This document shows positions 8,740 to 17,474 of a DNA stretch of 39,947 bases, one piece after another. Position 1 is the first letter of the stretch; each line of letters starts with the position of its first letter. The notes below the pieces were generated by a model, which made no database searches, was not told where the DNA came from, and worked only from the letters and a program-made list of their open reading frames with translations. Source of the DNA: an uncultured Clostridia bacterium (GTDB taxonomy: Bacteria > Bacillota > Clostridia > UBA1381 > UBA9506); the NCBI GenBank assembly GCA_944393605.1, contig CALYAO010000003.1, positions 1 to 39,947 on the forward strand. Reading direction: 5' to 3'. The translations under genes were made by a program, and so were the position numbers.

Positions 8740-9564
8740 TTATGGGGTATTGTCGTTTTCGCGATAGGCGCGCGGGGATATGCCAAACCGTTTTTTGAAC
8801 AGCTTGGAAAATCCAAGCTGGTCGTCATAGCCCACCGACCGCGCAATGTCTCCCACCGGCAGGTCGGTCTCAGCAAGCATGTTGCGCGCGTGGGACAGCT
8901 TTTGGCGGATGACAAATTCCTGGGGAGAAACCTTCAGCCGTTCTTTGCAGAGTTTATAGAGATAGCTGCGGTCCAGCCCGACAAAATCTGCCAGGTCGGA
9001 TACGGTGATGCGCTCCCACAGGTGGACATCCACATAGCGCACCAGCTTTTGGAGATACGCCTCCTGCACCGAGGCGGTCCGGGCGGGACGCGCCGTGCTG
9101 TGGGCTGCTAGCTCGGACAAAAACAGGTATAAATAGCCCATGAGGCGCAGCTCGGAGTATCCCGGTGTCCGCGTGTAATCTACCATGGTGAGCAGCGCAT
9201 CCCAAACGGGGGCGGCGTCGTCTGCGGTGTAAACGGGTGACTTGCGTGACAGACCGGCCTGCTTGAGGTAATTTTCCACTTGGATGCCATCCATGGCGAG
9301 CCACGCATAGACCCAGGGCGTTTGGGCATCTGCACTGTAATAACATACCTGGCCCGGGCAGATGAGGAATGCATTGCCGGCGGACAGGCGGTGTGTGATG
9401 CCCCCTGTCTGGAAAATGCCCGCCCCTTTGGTTACGAAATGAAGCAGGTAATAGCGGCGGGCGGCAGGGCCGTTGCTATGCCCCGGCGCACAGGTCTGCA
9501 CGCCGCATTCATACAGGTTGAGGTCCGATTGGTTGGTCTCCAATTTGTATTGATATTTTTCCAT
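8740..9564 (-). CDS. AraC-family transcriptional regulator, probably of the galactose genes
   Basis: This is a DNA-binding regulator of 274 aa. An N-terminal cupin-like ligand domain (about residues 1-150, RYYLLHFVTKGAGIF...GNAFLICPGQ) is followed by a C-terminal AraC double helix-turn-helix. The latter includes ITVSDLADFVGLDRSYLYKLCKE and DIARSVGYDDQLGFSKLFKKRFGISPRAYR. I chose the ATG at 9564, with AAAGGTGG eight bases upstream; the open frame continues further but without a better start. It is transcribed divergently from galT, so control of the gal genes is a reasonable inference. The ligand is unknown, though a sugar would be typical. Confidence 0.9.
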   Translation of the reverse strand: MEKYQYKLETNQSDLNLYECGVQTCAPGHSNGPAARRYYLLHFVTKGAGIFQTGGITHRLSAGNAFLICPGQVCYYSADAQTPWVYAWLAMDGIQVENYLKQAGLSRKSPVYTADDAAPVWDALLTMVDYTRTPGYSELRLMGYLYLFLSELAAHSTARPARTASVQEAYLQKLVRYVDVHLWERITVSDLADFVGLDRSYLYKLCKERLKVSPQEFVIRQKLSHARNMLAETDLPVGDIARSVGYDDQLGFSKLFKKRFGISPRAYRENDNTP

Positions 9565-9589
9565 GCCATCCGCCACCTTTCTCCTGCCT

Positions 9590-9619
9590 ATCATACCACA
9601 TCGGGCAATATAAATGCAA
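9590..9619 (-). promoter_or_regulatory. Predicted sigma-A promoter of the AraC-type regulator
   Basis: On the minus strand, TTGCAT (9614-9619) and TATGAT (9590-9595) are separated by 18 bp, about 25 bp upstream of the start codon at 9564. Confidence 0.6.
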
Positions 9620-9651
9620 CATAAAACCATATCTTTTTTTGGACCGCATGA

Positions 9652-9657
9652 TATAAT
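9652..9657 (+). promoter_or_regulatory. Possible -10 element of galTK
   Basis: TATAAT at 9652-9657 lies about 150 bp before galT in the divergent region. No good -35 box is found 16-18 bp upstream, which would fit an activator-dependent promoter served by the neighbouring AraC-type protein (inference). Confidence 0.4.
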
Positions 9658-9808
9658 GAAAAGGAATAGAACGGATGGTATGCAAGTGAGTTTCCGTTTC
9701 AAAACGCAACAAAGAATAACGGCAAAATGGATGCGTACAATCGCATCCTGTACATAACGAATATCAATCGGCTCAGATGGCCGCAAAAGACATGGAGGAG
9801 AGAGCAAG

Positions 9809-10785
9809 ATGGCTGAACTAAGGTATAACCCGCTGATCAAGGACTGGGTCATGATCGCATCCCACCGGCAGAACCGGCCGCAGATGCCCAAGGACTGGTG
9901 CCCCTTCTGCCCGGGGTCAGGCAAGGTGCCGGACCATTTCGACGTGTATGAGTATGACAACGACTTTCCGGCGCTGTCTCAGACGCCGCCCGTGCCAGAT
10001 GACGTCAAAACGGATTTTTACCAGATGAAGGAGGCCTACGGCAAGTGTGAGGTGATCCTGTATTCTCCCAACCACACCATCACGCTGCCCGAGCTTTCGA
10101 AACCACACGTGCGCAAGCTGGTGGACCTGTGGGTGGAGCGGTTCTGTGCGATGAAAGCGGACGAGAAGATCAAGTATGTGTTTATCTTTGAGAACCGCGG
10201 CGAGGTGGTCGGCGTCACCATGCCCCATCCGCACGGGCAGATCTATGGCTATTCGGTGGTGCCCAAGAAGCTGGAGCTGGAGCTTGCGGCTTGTAAGGAA
10301 TACCAGGAGGAAAAGGGCCGCTGCATGATCTGTGACATGATTGCGGACGAAGCAAAGTATGGCGACCGTATCATCATTGAAAATGACGATTTTTATGCGT
10401 TTATCCCCTTCTTCTGCGAGTATCCCTACGGTATCTACATCGCAGCAAAATCCCATAAGCAGACCATCGACCAGTTTGATGAGCGGGAGAAGGACAACTT
10501 GGCCGAAATCATCCGTGCGGTGGCGGGGACATATGACAACCTCTTTGACTACCACTTCCCCTACATGATGTGCATGCACCAGTCGCCGGTGAACACAGGG
10601 GAGGATACCAGCGCATATTATCATTTCCACATTGAATTCTTCCCGCCCATGCGTTCGGCGGACAAACAGAAGTTTAACGCCTCCTCCGAGACGGGCGCAT
10701 GGGCGCACTGTAACCCCACCTGCCCCGAGGAAAAAGCGGTGGAGCTGCGTGCGGCATATGAGAAATTTTTGAAGGGGGATCAGGC

Positions 10786-10789
<4 letters not shown>
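9809..10789 (+). CDS. galT: Galactose-1-phosphate uridylyltransferase
   Basis: This Leloir enzyme transfers UMP from UDP-glucose to galactose-1-phosphate, giving UDP-galactose and glucose-1-phosphate. It is 326 aa, close to the class I (GalT type 1) length. The N-terminal YNPLIKDWVMIASHR block is typical. CPFC (C31, C34) are likely metal ligands. The active-site HPHGQ is at residues 140-144, where H142 should carry the uridylyl group. GGAGGAGAG precedes the ATG. Its stop overlaps the galK start (ATGA at 10786-10789), so the two are translationally coupled. The regulator gene lies divergently upstream. Confidence 0.96.
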
Positions 10790-11976
<1,187 letters not shown>

Positions 11977-12001
11977 GCTCCGCCGAGCCGCAGGCGACGG
12001 C

Positions 12002-12292
12002 GGAGCGCCATAGCGCAATCGTTCCGAAGGAGCGGGAGCGAAGCGACAGCGACGGAGGAACCAGAGATAGCAAATTCGCAGGAAGCGAAAGGAAGCGAGG
12101 AGCGCCATAGCGCAATCGTTCCGCAGGAGCGGGAGCGAAGCGACAGCGACGGAGGAACCAGAGGCAGCAAATTCGCAGGAAGAGCGAGGAAGCGAGGAGC
12201 GCCATAGTGCAATCGTTCCGCAGGAGCGGGAGCGAAGCGACAGCGACGAAGGAACTAGAGGCAGCAAATCCGCAGGGCGCGGGAGCTAACAT
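12002..12292. repeat. Three 97-bp tandem repeats between galK and galE
   Basis: Three near-identical units begin at GGAGCGCCATAG with starts at 12002, 12099 and 12196 (period 97 bp); the third diverges near its end. Each unit contains GCGCCATAGCGC (GCGCCATAGTGC in the third) and a purine-rich stretch with AGCGAAGCGACAGCGAC. In the first two units GTTCC can also pair with GGAAC. A period of 97 is not a multiple of three, so the minus-strand open frames here shift from unit to unit and are not a gene. The unit may belong to a dispersed intergenic family. The rest of 11977-12440 holds no gene I can support. Confidence 0.88.
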
Positions 12293-12440
12293 GCTGAGCG
12301 CAATGACGATGGCACCCGGCTCTGCGGTGCTGCATACACATGATATGGAAGGTGCATGACGGCACAATGGATTTCGAGTCGGGTGCGTTATGACCACTTG
12401 GATATCCCGCCAAGCGCGGGAGAAGATAGGGGGAATACAT

Positions 12441-13427
12441 ATGGCAATTTTAGTAACGGGCGGCGCGGGCTACATCGGCAGCCACACGGTGCGGGAACTG
12501 TTGGACCACGGCGAGGAGGTCGTGGTGGTGGATAACCTGCAAAAGGGGCACCGTGGCGCGCTGTCGGGCGGCAAATTTTACGAGTGTGACCTGCGGGATG
12601 AAGCGGGTCTCGCGAAGGTCTTTGCAGAAAATGACATCAGCGCGGTGGTGCATTTTGCGGCGGATTCACTGGTGGGGGAAAGCGTGACCGATCCGCTGAA
12701 GTATTACAACAACAACATGGTTTCCGCTCTGCGTCTGGTGGGGCAGATGGTAAAAAGTGGGGTCAAAAAGATTGTGTTTTCTTCCACGGCGGCCACCTAT
12801 GGCGAGCCCGAAAATACGCCCATTTTGGAATCGGACCGGACCCTGCCCACCAACCCATATGGGGAGACCAAACTTGCGATTGAGCGCATGCTGAAGTGGG
12901 CTGACGGCGCGTATGGCGTGAAGTTTGTGGCGCTGCGGTATTTCAATGCGGCGGGTGCGCATGTGGATGGCACCATCGGGGAGGATCATACCCCGGAGAG
13001 TCACCTCATCCCCATCGTGCTGCAGACGGCATTGGGGCAGCGGGAAGCCATCTCCATCTTTGGCGGGGACTATCCAACCCCAGATGGCACCTGCATCCGG
13101 GACTATATCCACGTGACCGACCTCGCGGATGCACATTTATGCGCTCTGCGCTACCTGGACGGGGGCGGGATGAGCGATGTGTTTAACCTCGGCAATGGGA
13201 CGGGGTTTTCGGTAAAACAGGTGGTAGAGACCGCGCGGCGCGTCACCGGGCGGGAGATCAAAGAGGTTGTGTCGGACCGGCGTGCGGGCGATCCGGCGGT
13301 GCTGGTTGCGTCCTCTGAAAAGGCGCGCAAGGTGCTCGGCTGGCAGCCCCAGTATGACAGTTTGGATACCATCATTGAGACGGCATGGCGATGGCATGAA
13401 GCGCATCCAAACGGCTATCAGGCATAA
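12441..13427 (+). CDS. galE: UDP-glucose 4-epimerase
   Basis: This extended short-chain dehydrogenase/reductase interconverts UDP-galactose and UDP-glucose using bound NAD. It is 328 aa, the normal length. The NAD-binding GGAGYIGSH is at residues 7-15, the catalytic Ser is in VFSSTAATYGE, and the YxxxK motif is Y140-K144 (YGETK). I chose the ATG at 12441 because AGGGGGA lies just upstream and the Rossmann fold begins at once; the open frame extends 17 codons further without such a site. It completes the Leloir set with galT and galK, and is followed by a strong terminator. Confidence 0.96.
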   Translation: MAILVTGGAGYIGSHTVRELLDHGEEVVVVDNLQKGHRGALSGGKFYECDLRDEAGLAKVFAENDISAVVHFAADSLVGESVTDPLKYYNNNMVSALRLVGQMVKSGVKKIVFSSTAATYGEPENTPILESDRTLPTNPYGETKLAIERMLKWADGAYGVKFVALRYFNAAGAHVDGTIGEDHTPESHLIPIVLQTALGQREAISIFGGDYPTPDGTCIRDYIHVTDLADAHLCALRYLDGGGMSDVFNLGNGTGFSVKQVVETARRVTGREIKEVVSDRRAGDPAVLVASSEKARKVLGWQPQYDSLDTIIETAWRWHEAHPNGYQA

Positions 13428-13436
13428 AAGATATGG

Positions 13437-13464
13437 AAAAGCGGCGCCATCAGGGCGCCGCTTT
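13437..13464 (+). terminator. Intrinsic terminator of galE
   Basis: Stem GCGGCGCC (13441-13448) and GGCGCCGC (13454-13461), loop ATCAG, flanked by AAAA and TTT, about 13 bp after the galE stop. Confidence 0.85.
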
Positions 13465-13524
13465 GATTTTGCAATGCCTGTGCATATCCCGAAAATGGTG
13501 TTGACACATGGCGTAAAAAGAACG

Positions 13525-13570
13525 ATACAAAACAGCGGCATGCCAAGCTTGGCATGCCGCTGTTTTGTAT
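13525..13570. terminator. 46-bp perfect palindrome, bidirectional terminator
   Basis: Positions 13525-13547 and 13548-13570 are exact reverse complements, centred on AAGCTT with no spacer. The arms end in an A-rich and a T-rich segment. It lies between galE and the convergent gene ending at 13582, so it most likely terminates both transcripts. Confidence 0.85.
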
Positions 13571-13581
13571 GTATGATTTTT

Positions 13582-14100
13582 TTAGTGCAGAATCTTGATT
13601 TTGCCGATGATGGGCAGTTCTTTTGCTTTGTCCGTCGCAGCATTTACGATCCCCATAATACTCAATATGATAAATGCAATGGATAGGAAAAAGCCGAGCA
13701 GTGTAAATAAGATGCCAAACAGGAAGAAGATTGCACCCGCAATCGCACCGAGGATTGCAACCACAATCATCGCGGCGATCTCACCAAGAAACAACACCAG
13801 CCCTTGGTTTGCGTGAAACCGAGCATACCGGGAATGGGGCGCAGCAAAGATAGGAATCAGCACCAATATGCCAATGTAAGAAAGCACCGCCATGACCTTG
13901 TTCTGCCGAATATCCGCCATGTCGTATTCCGCGGTGTGATCTTCCATGTGCATCACGTTCGCGGTTGCGTTGGCTGCCCCTGGATTCGTATGATAGCCGG
14001 CGCCTGCACCGGCGTCTGCCGCGTTTGTCTGCGCACCGCAGTTGGTGCAAAACCGGGCGTCATCCGCTAGCTGTGTACCGCATTTACTACAAAATTTCAT
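13582..14100 (-). CDS. Zinc-ribbon membrane protein of the DUF4870 type
   Basis: This is a small integral membrane protein of 172 aa. A double-CxxC zinc ribbon opens the protein (MKFCSKCG...FCTNCG; C4, C7, C18, C21), followed by a Gly/Ala/Asn-rich linker. A membrane domain of about three helices starts at MAVLSYIGILVLIPIF, where the ARFHANQGLVLF motif is typical of DUF4870/YtxJ-neighbour families. The start at 14100 has AAAGGAGGG upstream and a consensus promoter just beyond. Its function is unknown. The gene stands alone and converges on galE. Confidence 0.85.
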   Translation of the reverse strand: MKFCSKCGTQLADDARFCTNCGAQTNAADAGAGAGYHTNPGAANATANVMHMEDHTAEYDMADIRQNKVMAVLSYIGILVLIPIFAAPHSRYARFHANQGLVLFLGEIAAMIVVAILGAIAGAIFFLFGILFTLLGFFLSIAFIILSIMGIVNAATDKAKELPIIGKIKILH

Positions 14101-14127
14101 AAATAATCCCTCCTTTTTGATAGTTTG

Positions 14128-14156
14128 ATTATATGGGATGTGATGGCATTTGTCAA
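14128..14156 (-). promoter_or_regulatory. Consensus sigma-A promoter of the zinc-ribbon membrane protein
   Basis: On the minus strand, TTGACA (14151-14156) and TATAAT (14128-14133) are exactly 17 bp apart, about 28 bp before the start codon at 14100. Confidence 0.85.
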
Positions 14157-14196
14157 GGGGGAAGTACGGATTTTTGATATGGAAAACAAACACGGC

Positions 14197-14226
14197 TTGC
14201 AAGGAAATTGCTGCTTGTCGTACAAT
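14197..14226 (+). promoter_or_regulatory. Predicted sigma-A promoter of the serine recombinase
   Basis: TTGCAA (14197-14202) and TACAAT (14221-14226) are separated by 18 bp and lie about 32 bp before the recombinase start. Confidence 0.65.
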
Positions 14227-14257
14227 GGAGATCCAAACAAAAAAGGAGGGAAAGTTT

Positions 14258-14935
14258 ATGAAGGCCTATGGATACGTGCGGGTGTCTACCCGCGAACAAA
14301 AGGAAGACCGGCAGGTATATGCAATGCGGGCGTTTGGCGTTGCAGATGGGGATATCTATGTGGACAAGCAATCGGGCAAGGATTTTGACCGTCCCAATTA
14401 TGTGAAACTGCTGCGCAAGCTGCGGGAAGGGGATACGGTGGTGGTCAAAAGCATCGACCGGCTGGGGCGGAATTACCAGGAGATCCTGGAGCAATGGCGG
14501 CATATTACCAAGGGGAAGGGAGCGGCGGTCGTGGTGCTGGATATGCCGCTGTTGGACACGCGGCGGGACCGGGACCTCACCGGGACGCTGATTGCGGACA
14601 TCGTGCTGCAGCTGCTTTCTTACGTGGCACAGACAGAGCGGGAGTATATCCGGCAGCGGCAGGCGGAGGGCATTGCACTCGCCAAGGCGCGGGGTGTTCG
14701 GTTTGGACGACCGCCGCGCCCTGTGCCCGCGGCATTTTCATCCGTGCTGGCATGTTGGCGAAACGGCGGATGCAATTCTCGTGTGGCAGCATTGACGTTG
14801 GGGGTGTCACAATATACCTTTCTCAAATGGGCCCGAGAGGCAAGCCGACTGCTGGAATGGAAAAAAATCTACTTTTTTTGCATCAATAGGGTAGACCTTT
14901 TTGATATCTTTTTTCTCTGCAATTTCCATTTTTAA
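14258..14935 (+). CDS. Serine recombinase (resolvase/invertase family) with an unusual C-terminal tail
   Basis: This is a site-specific recombinase of 225 aa. The catalytic N-terminal domain starts YGYVRVSTREQ with nucleophile S10, followed by VVKSIDRLGRNYQEI and the E-helix region TEREYIRQRQAEGIALAKARG. A short helix-turn-helix (SRVAALTLGVSQYTFLKWARE) ends near residue 198. The last 25-30 residues (from about LEWKKIYFF) are AT-rich, hydrophobic and unlike the family. This suggests that the original end was replaced or a stop lost. The start at 14258 has AAGGAGGG upstream; a longer open frame is not needed. Its target (an inversion or resolution site) is not evident nearby. Confidence 0.88.
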   Translation: MKAYGYVRVSTREQKEDRQVYAMRAFGVADGDIYVDKQSGKDFDRPNYVKLLRKLREGDTVVVKSIDRLGRNYQEILEQWRHITKGKGAAVVVLDMPLLDTRRDRDLTGTLIADIVLQLLSYVAQTEREYIRQRQAEGIALAKARGVRFGRPPRPVPAAFSSVLACWRNGGCNSRVAALTLGVSQYTFLKWAREASRLLEWKKIYFFCINRVDLFDIFFLCNFHF

Positions 14936-15379
14936 GAGTGCAGGCCATCCGACTCGCGGAGGCATCCCGCCTGGATACGAAACAGATCATGCAGTGTTAC
15001 CGCATGGGGCAGCGGTTTGCCAAAGTGCGCTATCTCTATAAAAAATCCCGCATTGCGTGGCGGGGCAAGCGGGGCTACTTCGGGGCGCCAAAGATGATGG
15101 GCAGGGAAAGGGAAAAAGGGGCGGAGAACAAATCAATGCCGTAATGCGCGGATTCAATACTGCGGATCAGGGGTGGTAGGTCAAGCGAGCAACGGTAGTT
15201 TGTGGAAGCGGTATGTTGTAGATTGTTTACAAAAAAAAGAAACCGGAGAAAGAGGGAGCTTTTCGGGCGTGTTTTGGTTGGATAGGGTAATTGGGGCGGG
15301 ATACGTCTAATGTTTTGTATTTTAACTTGCATTTATTCAATTTTTTGCGTGTTTTTGCGCTTGTTTATAAAATGAACAA
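14936..15379. other. Gene-poor stretch after the recombinase
   Basis: No gene can be supported here. A 68-codon open frame with a GTG start (14938-15144) has no ribosome binding site or recognisable family. It is rich in Arg/Lys/Tyr and may be debris of a former coding region. From about 15145 the sequence becomes AT-rich and non-coding until the terminator of the tRNA gene. Confidence 0.5.
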
Positions 15380-15434
15380 AAAAAGAAAACCCTGCACAAA
15401 TCAGCTATATAGCGGGCTTTGCGGGGTTTTCTTG
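15376..15434 (-). terminator. Terminator of the tRNA-Val transcript
   Basis: The arms AAGAAAACCCTGCA and TGCGGGGTTTTCTT form a 14-bp stem with one wobble, enclosing the palindrome GCTATATAGC. On the minus strand the stem ends in TTTTTTTG. It begins immediately after the tRNA 3' end. Confidence 0.75.
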
Positions 15435-15511
15435 TGGTAGAGATAGTAGGACTTGAACCTACGACCTCTCGCATGTGAAGCGAGCGCTCTAACCAACTGA
15501 GCTATACCTCC
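15435..15511 (-). tRNA. tRNA-Val (anticodon CAC)
   Basis: On the minus strand the 77-nt sequence folds as a complete cloverleaf. The acceptor GGAGGTA pairs with TATCTCT through two G-U pairs and is followed by A and an encoded CCA. The D arm is GCTCAGTTGGTTAGAGC. The anticodon stem CTCGC/GCGAG has loop TTCACAT (anticodon CAC, reading GUG), and the T arm contains GGTTCAAGTCC. It is transcribed alone from a consensus-like promoter. Confidence 0.95.
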
Positions 15512-15532
15512 ACGTGAGAACCAACGAATGTT

Positions 15533-15561
15533 ATTGTACCACTTGGGGTGCAAATAGTCAA
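15533..15561 (-). promoter_or_regulatory. Sigma-A promoter of tRNA-Val
   Basis: On the minus strand, TTGACT (15556-15561) and TACAAT (15533-15538) are 17 bp apart, ending about 22 bp before the tRNA 5' end. Confidence 0.8.
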
Positions 15562-15652
15562 GCCTTTTTTGTAAAAAATGTTTTTTTCCTCGCGGTTTAT
15601 GCGGACCGCACAAGAAACGATGACCACTTTTTCGTGCTATTTGGCGTTGGCC

Positions 15653-15682
15653 TTGACGAGCCCCTGGGAAGCATGGTATACT
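15653..15682 (+). promoter_or_regulatory. Sigma-A promoter of the HAD hydrolase gene
   Basis: TTGACG (15653-15658) and TATACT (15677-15682) are separated by 18 bp, with an extended -10 TGG directly before the -10 box. Confidence 0.75.
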
Positions 15683-15722
15683 GGGGATGCCGACAGTACG
15701 GCAATATCATGGAAATGGACGG

Positions 15723-16394
15723 ATGACGATGTTACAATTGGTGATTTTTGACTGGGATGGGACGATTGCGGACACGCTGCCGCTGTGTATGGCGGCGTTC
15801 CGCGCGTCCATTCAGCCCTATCTGACCCATACACTGACAGACCGGGAGATCATTGACACCTTCGGTCCGGCGGAAGGGGGCACCATCCAGGCGCTCATCC
15901 CCGACCACTACGAAGAGGGCCTCGCAGCCTATTTGACGCACTATCGGGCGCTGCACGGCATGTGTGAGAAGCCGTTTGACGGGATGGATGATGTGTTTTC
16001 CCTGCTCAAAGAAAAAGGGGTACATATCGCATTGGTGACGGGAAAGGGGAAAGAAAGCGCGGATATCACGCTGGAGCGGTTCGGGCTTTCCGCCTTGTTT
16101 GAGGTGGTGGAGACGGGCTCGCCCGTGCGCGTTCAGAAGATGGAGGGGATGCAGTCGGTGCTTCAGAAGCTGGACATCCCGGCGTCGGATGCCGTCTACG
16201 TGGGAGACACGGTAAGTGACATTCGAGAAGCGCGGCGAGCGGGGCTTACGGCGTTGGCCGCGGCATGGGCGGAGACGGCAGACATCCCGGCGCTGGAGGC
16301 AGCGCACCCCGATGCACTCTTTCGCACGGTGGCGGATTTTGCCGCCTACCTGCGTACGCAGCTGGCAACGCCTGTCGACGCTGCCAGAAATTGA
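15723..16394 (+). CDS. HAD-superfamily hydrolase, phosphoglycolate phosphatase/PpaX-like
   Basis: This is a cytoplasmic phosphatase of 223 aa. Motif I is VIFDWDGTIADTL, where both Asp residues (nucleophile and acid/base) are present. A helical cap follows (TFGPAEGGTIQALIP...). Motif II is IALVTGKGK, the motif III Lys is probably in RVQKMEGM, and motif IV is AVYVGDTVSDIREARRAG. This is the Gph/PpaX subfamily pattern. The substrate is not determined, with phosphoglycolate or pyrophosphate the usual choices. The start at 15723 lies 40 bp after the predicted -10 box, and the ribosome binding site is weak, so ATG 15729 is an alternative. Confidence 0.88.
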   Translation: MTMLQLVIFDWDGTIADTLPLCMAAFRASIQPYLTHTLTDREIIDTFGPAEGGTIQALIPDHYEEGLAAYLTHYRALHGMCEKPFDGMDDVFSLLKEKGVHIALVTGKGKESADITLERFGLSALFEVVETGSPVRVQKMEGMQSVLQKLDIPASDAVYVGDTVSDIREARRAGLTALAAAWAETADIPALEAAHPDALFRTVADFAAYLRTQLATPVDAARN

Positions 16395-16468
16395 GGGTTG
16401 CGATTCTCCTGCGGCCATGGTAGCATAGATGTCGTTGGATATATACGTGGCAAGCAGGAGGGATGGAT

Positions 16469-17323
16469 ATGAGACGAATTGTTGGCATGCTGGTGGCATT
16501 GATGCTGCTGGCGGGTTTGCAGGTTGGTTTATTGGGGACGGTGCATGCGGAAGAGGCAATCTGGGTCACTGTGAACGGACAGATGCTCTCGTTTGACCAG
16601 CCCCCTATCATAGAACAGGACCGGGTGCTGGTGCCGGTGCGCGCCATTTTTGAGGCGCTTTCCGCCCGGGTGGACTGGGATGCGGAAAATCGGCGGGTGA
16701 CGGCCCAGAAGGGAAGCGATGTCGTGACGCTCACCATTGGCCGGTATGTCATGTATCGCAATGGTAACGCTGTGGCGTTGGACGCTGTGCCCAAAATTGT
16801 GGGGGACCGGACGCTGGTGCCCATCCGTGCGGTGAGCGAGAGCTTTGGCGCCCAGGTGACGTGGGCGGCATCCGAGCGGCTGGTAACCGTGACGACAGAC
16901 GGCGGCGCTGCGACACCTGAGACGCCCCAGACGGGCCATGCTTACGAACGGCGGGTGCTGGAGCTGGTCAATGAGGAGCGTGCGAAGCAGGGGCTTTCCC
17001 CTCTCACGTGGCATGAGGGCCTGGCAAATGTCGCGCGGGCGCACAGCCAGGACATGAACGACCGCCGCTTCTTCTCCCATGACAACCCCGACGGGCAGTC
17101 TCCCTTTGACCGAATCAAAGCTGCGGGCATCGCATACACCCGTGCGGCGGAGAATGTTGCCGCGGGGCAAAAGACGCCCGAAGAGGTCATGCAGGGGTGG
17201 ATGAACTCGGCGGGGCACCGTGCGAACATCTTAAACCCCAATCTGACGGCACTTGGCGTTGGGTACTATGCGGGTGACGGCCCATATACGCACTATTGGA
17301 CGCAGTGTTTCATCACCCAGTAA
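16469..17323 (+). CDS. Secreted protein with copper-amine-oxidase-N-like and CAP/SCP domains
   Basis: This is an exported protein of 284 aa. The ATG at 16469 is preferred over 16463 because AGGAGGG (16457-16462) is then correctly spaced. A signal peptide ends near VHAEE (about residue 27). A copper-amine-oxidase N-terminal-like domain follows (about residues 31-140), with the paired motifs RVLVPVRAIFEAL and RTLVPIRAVSESFG. A Thr/Pro linker leads to a CAP domain (about 158-283) with LVNEERAKQGLSPL, ARAHSQDM, GQSPFDRI, AENVAAG and WMNSAGHRANIL. The architecture recurs in spore-formers' secreted proteins, often cell-wall associated, but the activity is unknown. A weak terminator-like hairpin follows. 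Confidence 0.9.
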   Translation: MRRIVGMLVALMLLAGLQVGLLGTVHAEEAIWVTVNGQMLSFDQPPIIEQDRVLVPVRAIFEALSARVDWDAENRRVTAQKGSDVVTLTIGRYVMYRNGNAVALDAVPKIVGDRTLVPIRAVSESFGAQVTWAASERLVTVTTDGGAATPETPQTGHAYERRVLELVNEERAKQGLSPLTWHEGLANVARAHSQDMNDRRFFSHDNPDGQSPFDRIKAAGIAYTRAAENVAAGQKTPEEVMQGWMNSAGHRANILNPNLTALGVGYYAGDGPYTHYWTQCFITQ

Positions 17324-17330
17324 AAAGCAA

Positions 17331-17367
17331 ACAAGGCTCGCTCTGCACATGGCAGGGCGGGCCTTGT
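17331..17367 (+). terminator. Hairpin after the CAP gene
   Basis: The arms ACAAGGCTCGCTCTGC (17331-17346) and GCAGGGCGGGCCTTGT (17352-17367) pair with two wobbles. No T-run follows (GGTTTC), so it may terminate weakly or stabilise the mRNA end. Confidence 0.55.
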
Positions 17368-17431
17368 GGTTTCATGGGATGCTGTGCGGCGCCGCTTGTC
17401 AGGCGGCATGGGGCCAATGGTTACCGACCGT

Positions 17432-17474
17432 AAAAACGCCCGCTGCCAGCAGATTACTGGCAGCGGGCGTTTTT
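17432..17474. terminator. Bidirectional terminator ending the murC-sua5 operon
   Basis: An 18-bp perfect stem spans 17432-17449 (AAAAACGCCCGCTGCCAG) and 17457-17474, loop CAGATTA. An A-run and a T-run flank it, so it works for either strand. It abuts the stop codon of the minus-strand sua5-type gene. Confidence 0.92.

Noticed and set aside
12002-12292. CRISPR array
   Set aside because: The units are contiguous 97-bp tandem copies without unique spacers, and no cas genes are present.
14938-15144. 68-codon open frame with GTG start
   Set aside because: No ribosome binding site, no recognised family, and it sits after a disrupted-looking recombinase; kept only as part of a gene-poor stretch.
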